Below are positions 56,051 to 61,769 of a stretch of DNA of 61,769 nucleotides, piece after piece. Numbering within the stretch: the first letter of the stretch is position 1; each line of letters begins with the position of its first letter. The stretch spans positions 1 to 61,769 of the forward strand of contig NBMH01000002.1 in NCBI GenBank assembly GCA_002084875.1, written 5' to 3'. Below the pieces are notes generated by a model. The model did no database searches. It was not told where the DNA came from and saw only the letters and a program-made list of their open reading frames with translations. The stretch is from Anaerolineaceae bacterium 4572_78 (GTDB taxonomy: Bacteria > Chloroflexota > Anaerolineae > 4572-78). Both the position numbers and the translations under genes were made by a program.

Positions 56051-57637
56051 ATGACTAACAATCTACAACTACATTGGCAAGGCAATTTACAGAGCATTGC
56101 TTTTGATACGGAAGGCATAAAAGCATGCCTACACAATTTGGATTATCCTGTTTATGTTGTACGACATGACAACAAAATTGGGATTGCGAATGAAGGGAAT
56201 ATTCAGCATGGAAAAGAACAAGGACATGCTGAACTATTAGCCTTTTGTCAACCATTGATTCCTGAACAACTCGGCAGTGCGGATTTTAGAGAGTTTCATG
56301 GGGTGCGATATGCTTACAGTAGTGGGGCAATGGCAAATGGAATTTCCTCTACTGATTTGGTTATTGCTATGGGACAAGCAGGAATGTTAGGTTCTTTTGG
56401 AGCAGCTGGTTTAATTATGGCTCGCATTGAAGAATCCATCAACATAATTCAGCAAGCACTGCCCACAAATCCATACATGTTCAATCTTATCCACAGTCCT
56501 GCTGAAGTAGCCTTAGAACAAAATGCAGTGGAATTGTATCTTAAGCATGATGTTACCACAATTGAAGCTTCAGCTTTTTTGAATTTAACGCCCTACATTG
56601 TTTACTATCGTGTAGCTGGTTTGAGCCTTGACCAACAAAATCAGATTAACATCAAAAACAAAATCGTTGCCAAGATTTCTCGCCGCGAGGTTGCCACGAA
56701 ATTCATGCAACCACCTCCCAAAAAAATATTAGATGAGTTGGTGCAGAGTCGTTATATCAGCACCTATCAGGCACAACTAGCCGAGCATGTCCCGATGGCG
56801 GATGACATTACGATAGAAGCGGATTCAGGTGGGCATACCGATAATCGCCCGCTTGTGTGCCTTTTGCCCTCCATGTTAAAATTGCGGGATGAAATTCAGG
56901 CAAAATACAATTATCCTCATCAGATTCGTGTCGGGGCAGCTGGGGGTATCAGCACACCTGACTCTGCTCTAGCATCTTTCATGATGGGAGCAGACTATAT
57001 CGTCACTGGTTCGGTTAATCAAGCATGTGTCGAATCAGGAGCATGTGAACATACGCGGAAATTACTTGCTCAAGCGGACATGGCAGATGTTATCATGGCT
57101 CCAGCGGCTGACATGTTTGAAATGGGTGTTAAACTGCAAGTTTTGAAACGAGGCACTTTATTTCCAATGCGGGCTCAAAAGTTATATGATTTGTATTCGA
57201 CTTATGACAGCATCGAATCAATTCCAGCCAATGAACGAGTAAAAATCGAGAAACAAATCTTTCGTCGTAATCTCGACGAAGTTTGGCAAGATACAGTTGC
57301 ATTTTTCAATGAACGTGACCCTCGACAGGTTGAACGAGCTAAGAACAACTTCAAACGAAAAATGGCACTTATATTTCGTTGGTATTTAGGATTATCATCG
57401 CGTTGGTCTAATCAAGGAGAGAAAGGGCGTGAAATCGATTATCAGATTTGGTGCGGACCTTCAATGGGAGCATTTAATGATTGGGTACGTGGCACATACT
57501 TGGCTGAATTGTCTAATCGGCGAGTAGTTACGGTCGCTAAGGAAATCATGAGAGGAACTGCTTTTCTATATCGCTTACGAAGCTTGCAGATGCAAGGTGT
57601 GCAGTTGCCAAATCACTTTAGTCAATATCAGATTTAA
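56051..57637 (+). CDS. PfaD-type enoyl reductase (nitronate monooxygenase fold)
   Basis: 528 residues, the length of PfaD proteins. The FMN-binding barrel shows SSTDLVIAMGQAGMLGSFGAAG early, and later the substrate/FMN motifs EADSGGHTDNRPL and GAAGGISTPDSALASFMMGA. The C-terminal third (DYQIWCGPSMGAFNDWVRGT) is the PfaD-specific extension. In polyunsaturated fatty acid synthases and some polyketide synthases PfaD reduces enoyl groups in trans. No PfaABC or PKS module lies in the window, so the partner must be elsewhere. It has its own promoter and a terminator. Confidence 0.9.
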   Translation: MTNNLQLHWQGNLQSIAFDTEGIKACLHNLDYPVYVVRHDNKIGIANEGNIQHGKEQGHAELLAFCQPLIPEQLGSADFREFHGVRYAYSSGAMANGISSTDLVIAMGQAGMLGSFGAAGLIMARIEESINIIQQALPTNPYMFNLIHSPAEVALEQNAVELYLKHDVTTIEASAFLNLTPYIVYYRVAGLSLDQQNQINIKNKIVAKISRREVATKFMQPPPKKILDELVQSRYISTYQAQLAEHVPMADDITIEADSGGHTDNRPLVCLLPSMLKLRDEIQAKYNYPHQIRVGAAGGISTPDSALASFMMGADYIVTGSVNQACVESGACEHTRKLLAQADMADVIMAPAADMFEMGVKLQVLKRGTLFPMRAQKLYDLYSTYDSIESIPANERVKIEKQIFRRNLDEVWQDTVAFFNERDPRQVERAKNNFKRKMALIFRWYLGLSSRWSNQGEKGREIDYQIWCGPSMGAFNDWVRGTYLAELSNRRVVTVAKEIMRGTAFLYRLRSLQMQGVQLPNHFSQYQI

Positions 57638-57664
57638 ATTATACCTAGACCTGTCAGGATGGTT

Positions 57665-57697
57665 AGACAAGAAAGGTTTTTAAAACCTTTCTTGTCT
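57665..57697. terminator. 16-bp stem palindrome between PfaD and the response regulator
   Basis: AGACAAGAAAGGTTTT, one base, then its exact complement. Same AGAC...GTCT frame as 22401-22434, with a different inner stem. It lies between convergent genes, with T-rich centre, so it could stop both transcripts. Confidence 0.65.
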
Positions 57698-57734
57698 TGA
57701 CTATCCAAGCAAGCCTTGACCCTCCAAATCATTA

Positions 57735-58919
57735 TCACCTATACAGCCATATCCGCAACATGGAGAGAAGACGGTCGCTTTCAAGTGGTTTTGGCAAGTA
57801 ATCATTAGCACCTGCTTCAATGCACTTTTCTTTATCTCCCTTCATCGCCTTAGCCGTTAGGGCAATTATAGGCAAATCCTTAAAACGAGCCTGTTGACGA
57901 ATACGCCGCATTGCCTCATAGCCATCCATCACTGGCATCATGATGTCCATCAAAACCAAATCAACACCAGGATTTTTATCCAGGAAGATAAGACAATCTT
58001 TGCCATGCTCCGCCATCTCAACAAAAACTCCCTTTTCTGTCAATATTCGTGATAGGGCAAAAGCATTTCGCATGTCATCATCCACAATTAAAATCTGCTT
58101 TTCTTGTAACATTGTTTCTTTGTCATACATGTGCTTGATAGTATTTTGTTTTTCTTCGGGCATGTCCGCAATCACCCGATGCAGGAAAAGAGCCGTTTCA
58201 TCTAATAACCGTTCAGGCGACTTGACCCCCTTAACTATGACACTATCGGTATATTTCATCAAAATTTCGTTCTCTTCTTGGCTCAAGTCTCTACCTGTAT
58301 AGACAATGATTGGACATTGCTGAATTGATTTATCAGAATTAATTGCATCTAACAATTCAAAGCCGCTCATGTCAGGCAAATTAATATCCAGCACCATGCA
58401 GTCATAAGATTGTGTGCGGAGAAATTCTAAGGCAATTTTGCCCAAGCCTGCTTCAACAATTTGAATATCCTCTCCTGACAACAGTTTGTTAATACTTTGT
58501 CGGAGAGTAGTATTGTCTTCTACCAAAAGCAATGTCCGTTTGTCTTGGTTAATAAATCCTTCTATCCGTTGAAAAGCATTCACTAAATCCTCATGGCTAA
58601 TTGGTTTTACTAAGTAGCCCATGACCCCTTGTCTGTAGGCAGCAAGTATCTTTTCTTCCACAGACATGATGTGAATGGGGATGTGGCGAATTTCAGGACT
58701 TTCTTTTAATGCTGTCAATACATCCCAACCACTCATGAGCGGCAAATGAAGGTCAAGGATAATTCCGTTTGGCTGATGTTTTTGTGCTAATTGCAAGCCC
58801 ATTTTTCCATTCAAAGCGACTAAACACTTAAATCCCTTCTGATGAGCCATATTATACAAAATCTTGGCAAACTTAGGGTCATCTTCAATAACAAGTAAAA
58901 TGGTGTCTCCCTTATGCAA
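57735..58919 (-). CDS. Three-receiver response regulator, once part of the adjoining hybrid kinase
   Basis: 394 residues from TTG 58919. Three receiver domains in tandem with phospho-acceptor Asp in GIILDLHLP, CMVLDINLP and LVLMDIMMP, each followed by a Lys motif (YLVKP, then VIVKG in the second, YLPKP in the third). There is no output domain. The frame stays open upstream through the 48-bp repeat array, and DDRDELHKGDTILLVIEDD is the usual linker of hybrid kinases, so the domain was probably joined to the kinase encoded upstream. No Shine-Dalgarno is seen at TTG 58919. Confidence 0.8.
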   Translation of the reverse strand: MHKGDTILLVIEDDPKFAKILYNMAHQKGFKCLVALNGKMGLQLAQKHQPNGIILDLHLPLMSGWDVLTALKESPEIRHIPIHIMSVEEKILAAYRQGVMGYLVKPISHEDLVNAFQRIEGFINQDKRTLLLVEDNTTLRQSINKLLSGEDIQIVEAGLGKIALEFLRTQSYDCMVLDINLPDMSGFELLDAINSDKSIQQCPIIVYTGRDLSQEENEILMKYTDSVIVKGVKSPERLLDETALFLHRVIADMPEEKQNTIKHMYDKETMLQEKQILIVDDDMRNAFALSRILTEKGVFVEMAEHGKDCLIFLDKNPGVDLVLMDIMMPVMDGYEAMRRIRQQARFKDLPIIALTAKAMKGDKEKCIEAGANDYLPKPLESDRLLSMLRIWLYR

Positions 58920-58935
58920 CTCATCGCGGTCGTCG

Positions 58936-59107
58936 GTCAGACCAAGGTTTGACGCTCCTGGAGGGACAAAGCTCGCTTTGTCAGTCAGACCAAGGTTTGA
59001 CGCTCCTGGAGGGATAAAGCTCGCTTTGTCGGTCAGACCAAGGTTTGACGCTCCTGGAGGGACAAAGCTCGCTTTGTCAGTCAGACCAAGGTTTGACGCT
59101 CCTGGAG
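58936..59107. repeat. 48-bp tandem array (3.6 copies) between kinase and receiver domains
   Basis: Copies begin at 58936, 58984, 59032 and 59080 (partial). Each holds GTCAGACCAAGGTTTGACGC, CTCCTGGAGG and the perfect inner palindrome GACAAAGC-TC-GCTTTGTC. Copies differ by one or two bases. 48 is a multiple of three and the receiver frame reads through all copies. This is not a CRISPR, as there are no unique spacers. Confidence 0.95.
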
Positions 59108-61675
59108 AGCGGTCATGCCAATTCCCGTATCACTAACAGAGAAGGCAACCACTTGAGAAGAGTCAATATCAATGTCAGGGGTAGGACGTTGAATACTAAG
59201 GCTTACACTTCCCTTTTCAGTAAACTTAAAAGCATTAGACAATAAATTTTTGATGATTTGTTCCACGCGTTTACGGTCAGTGTAAATGGTGGTAGGCAAG
59301 GTGTCGGATAAGTGCATGGCAAATATTAAATTCTTTTGCTTTGCTACATACATAAACTGAGCTTCCATTGAGGTGATAATATCGGCAAGGGCGACATCGT
59401 CAAAGTAAAAATCTAATTTCCCCGCCTCTACTTTGGAAAGGTCAAGCACTTCATTGATGAGATTCAAAAGGTCATTGCCTCCTTGATAAATCACTTCAGC
59501 CGACTCGACCTGTTCAGGAGTCAGATTACCTTCTTTATTTTCAGATAACATGCGAGCCAAAATTAATAGGCTATTAAGCGGAGTACGCAGTTCATGGGAC
59601 ATGTTCGCTAGAAATTCAGATTTGTATTTACTACTTAGGGCAAGCTCATCTGCTTTTTGTTGCAATTCTTCTTGAGCCAGTTTCAATGCCTGATTTTGCT
59701 TATCCAAATCATCCTGTTTCTCTTTCAGTACGGCACCACTTGATTCTAAGGCGGCTGTCTGTTCTTCTAATTCAGTATTGGTATTTTCGAGCTCAACTTG
59801 TTTTTTTCGTAACGCCATTTCAGAATCCTTTAAGGCATCCCTTTGAGAAGTTAGCTCTTCATTAGCTACCCGCAATTCCTCTTCTTGAGTTTGAAGTTGA
59901 ATTGCCTGTTTCTGTGATTGCTTTAATAATTTCTGCAATTTAATACTAGACTGGGTGGTATAAAATGCTATGGCGATAGTTTCCATGACCTGCTCGATGA
60001 AATCAATCTGAGACTGCTCAAATTCTGTTAATGAGCCCAACTCCACCACGCCGATAACTTTATCTTCATACATGAACGGACAAACTAAAATATTAGTTGG
60101 ATTTGTTTCACCTAGTCCCGAAGTGATACTGATGTAATCATTTGGTACTTTGGTTAAAATAATCATTTCCTTTTCGAGAGCAGATTGCCCGATAAGCCCC
60201 TCACCCATGTCAAATTTATTGGCAAGATGTTTGCGGCGGGTATAGGCATAACTGCTAATTAACTTAAACATGTCATCCTCACGAATGTAAGTCGCCCCAA
60301 TCTGAACATTAAGGCGTTTACACAAATAACGGATAACGTCTTTTGCTAAAGTTATCACATCTTGTTGTTGGCGTATGATATCATTAAGTTGTCCCTTACT
60401 ATCCGAAAACCATACTTGTTGGCTACTTTTTTTATCCATTTCACGTAGCTTTATAATCATCAATTGAAAGGCATTGCCTAGCATGTCTTTATCTGAATAG
60501 GGTATTACATTTACCGTTAAATCCCCATCTGCCATGAGAATTGCTGCCTCTGCCATGTGTTGTTGATGGGTAACCATCTGATTTAATGCATGACCTAATA
60601 AATCATTTTCTGATTGTGGGCTGCTATCAACTTCCAAATCCCCTTGAGCAAGTTGATAAGCAGATTTGGCTATTCGTTGTTGGTAGGTAACAATCTGTTC
60701 AAAGGTATTGGCAAGCATTTTCTTTTCGGGAGTGGGGTCATCTTGAATCATACGTGATACTTCATTGGTCATCTTTTGTTGAGCGGCGATATTTCCTTGT
60801 GCAACATGTTGGGTAAACGCAGCATAGTGCTGTACGATATTTTTTAATGATTCTTCACTGCGGATTAAATTTGTTGTCTGTTTAGCAATCGCTTTTTGTA
60901 GTGTATCTCGACTGTCGCGTGTTTCCCGCAACATTTCCAACCAATAATTAACTACAAATGATAAGGTAATAAAATAGGCAATTAACCGTAAAGCATGCCA
61001 TGCCCACCAACTACCATCCCATAAGAATGAGTATCGAAATGACATTTCAGCCAAACCAAACAAGACAGTTAAACATACAAAAGAGAATGATGTCATGTCG
61101 CCAAACTTATTAAATTTTATGATAAACCACAGAACGGCTACCATGAAAAATACACCTGCGAAAAAGTTCATCATTATTGCCGTTTGGGTAAAATTCCCTT
61201 CATGAATCATGTCTGGTAATACATTGGGGAATATAGAAGACAAAATGCCGATGATTAAAGTAATAGTCAATACTACCATGACAATAGTTCTCTCTTGAGT
61301 TTCTTTCAGCGACATAAATTTTGTGAGCCAGACCATAGCGAAGAAAAAACCACCCACCAAAGCTGCCGCACTATGTAAAAATACAAATGCAATTCCATGA
61401 TACAGTAAGGCATGAATACAATCTAGCAAGCCCATGCCCGCCAGCCCTATCGCTACCCACAAGAAATCAGGTTGTTTTTTTTCGTGTCGCTGTTGAAATA
61501 AAATCACGGCAACAAATATTGCCGATACGCCGCCTAGCATTTCGACAGACGAATGAACTGCCTCATTGATCCATTTCCATTCTGCTAGTTGTTCAAAAAA
61601 GCCAAGCCATAATCCAAATATTATGGCTATGGTGATGATTAAACCGATATAGGATAAAATTTGTTTTTGTTTCAT
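59081..61675 (-). CDS. Hybrid-type sensor histidine kinase truncated inside its ATP-binding domain
   Basis: 864 residues from ATG 61675 (AAGGA upstream). Order: about seven membrane helices of MASE3-like type (VHSSVEMLGGVSAIFVAVIL), two HAMP-like segments, a GAF domain at about 440-580, a long coiled coil, HisKA with the phospho-His in NMSHELRTPLNSLL, and the HATPase N-box EQIIKNLLSNAFKF and G1 box VSDTGIGM. Six residues later the frame enters the 48-bp repeat and stops at 59081. The F and G2 boxes (GTGLGLSI type) are absent, so ATP binding and activity are doubtful. Confidence 0.8.
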   Translation of the reverse strand: MKQKQILSYIGLIITIAIIFGLWLGFFEQLAEWKWINEAVHSSVEMLGGVSAIFVAVILFQQRHEKKQPDFLWVAIGLAGMGLLDCIHALLYHGIAFVFLHSAAALVGGFFFAMVWLTKFMSLKETQERTIVMVVLTITLIIGILSSIFPNVLPDMIHEGNFTQTAIMMNFFAGVFFMVAVLWFIIKFNKFGDMTSFSFVCLTVLFGLAEMSFRYSFLWDGSWWAWHALRLIAYFITLSFVVNYWLEMLRETRDSRDTLQKAIAKQTTNLIRSEESLKNIVQHYAAFTQHVAQGNIAAQQKMTNEVSRMIQDDPTPEKKMLANTFEQIVTYQQRIAKSAYQLAQGDLEVDSSPQSENDLLGHALNQMVTHQQHMAEAAILMADGDLTVNVIPYSDKDMLGNAFQLMIIKLREMDKKSSQQVWFSDSKGQLNDIIRQQQDVITLAKDVIRYLCKRLNVQIGATYIREDDMFKLISSYAYTRRKHLANKFDMGEGLIGQSALEKEMIILTKVPNDYISITSGLGETNPTNILVCPFMYEDKVIGVVELGSLTEFEQSQIDFIEQVMETIAIAFYTTQSSIKLQKLLKQSQKQAIQLQTQEEELRVANEELTSQRDALKDSEMALRKKQVELENTNTELEEQTAALESSGAVLKEKQDDLDKQNQALKLAQEELQQKADELALSSKYKSEFLANMSHELRTPLNSLLILARMLSENKEGNLTPEQVESAEVIYQGGNDLLNLINEVLDLSKVEAGKLDFYFDDVALADIITSMEAQFMYVAKQKNLIFAMHLSDTLPTTIYTDRKRVEQIIKNLLSNAFKFTEKGSVSLSIQRPTPDIDIDSSQVVAFSVSDTGIGMTALQERQTLV

Positions 61676-61769
61676 TTTTAAATCCTTCATAATTGGGCAT
61701 TATGTGCATGAATGTTGTAAGTATACAAGCAAAAGAATTTGTGAAAGCCCTGTGTCAGACAAGGTTTTA

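Noticed and set aside
58936-59107. Possible CRISPR array
   Set aside because: The 48-bp period has no unique spacers; every unit is almost identical and no cas gene is nearby.
58864-59136. Plus-strand repeat protein of RPRFDAPGG units
   Set aside because: It is the reverse reading of the 48-bp array, with no ribosome site, and overlaps the receiver gene.

Overview
The window looks like a chromosomal segment of an AT-rich bacterium. A Chloroflexota (Anaerolineae-like) host fits best. The signs are a zinc-type S14, an L24 with a C-terminal zinc ribbon, a str/S10/spc/alpha cluster without tuf, rpsD, infA, adk or map, a response regulator fused to a Roadblock domain, a substrate-binding/VWA fusion protein, several Uma2-type nuclease genes, an LPxTG-like surface protein and many short palindromic intergenic repeats. 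This assignment comes from gene content only and is moderately confident.

Layout. 1-8.2 kb: a partial membrane gene, an SBP-VWA protein, PanE-like reductase, PlsY, a nuclease-methyltransferase interrupted by an in-frame TAG, a Uma2 gene without a normal start, and a sorted surface protein. 8.2-22.4 kb: a large MscS channel, a leaderless unknown gene, a WecA/TagO-type transferase with an FkbM methyltransferase, a broken GT39-like glycosyltransferase, an MCP, a DUF488 two-gene cassette, a DM13 lipoprotein and a broken SpoIIE phosphatase. 22.4-24.8 kb: an Fe-S cluster operon (sufS-sufU-Rieske-sufT) whose sufS lacks its 5' end. 24.9-34.9 kb: a broken Uma2 gene, a DUF2173 gene with its own promoter, structured leader and terminator, NIF3, CcmC, tRNA-Thr, FolC, a REC-Roadblock protein, a PAP phosphatase and small genes. 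35.0-54.7 kb: one long leftward run of ribosomal-protein genes with fusA, secY, rpoA and truA. 54.8-61.7 kb: a frameshifted rpiA, a PfaD enoyl reductase, and a hybrid kinase split by a 48-bp tandem repeat.

How it works together. The ribosomal cluster has at least two visible promoters, before rpsL and before rpsJ. Its spacers have been invaded by palindromes, heptamer repeats and apparent IS200/IS605 remnants, one of which still encodes a TnpB-like C-terminus. rplM and rpmJ share a covarying hairpin leader that separates a good Shine-Dalgarno from the start codon; folding would bring the two together.

Recurring oddity. Several accessory genes (sufS, spoIIE-like, GT39-like, Uma2, a DUF3782-like gene, rpiA, the hybrid kinase) appear to lack a defined block of coding sequence and to change frame at the junction. 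In at least two of them the junction carries one of the repeats. This is either real repeat-associated gene decay or an assembly problem at repeats; raw reads would decide.
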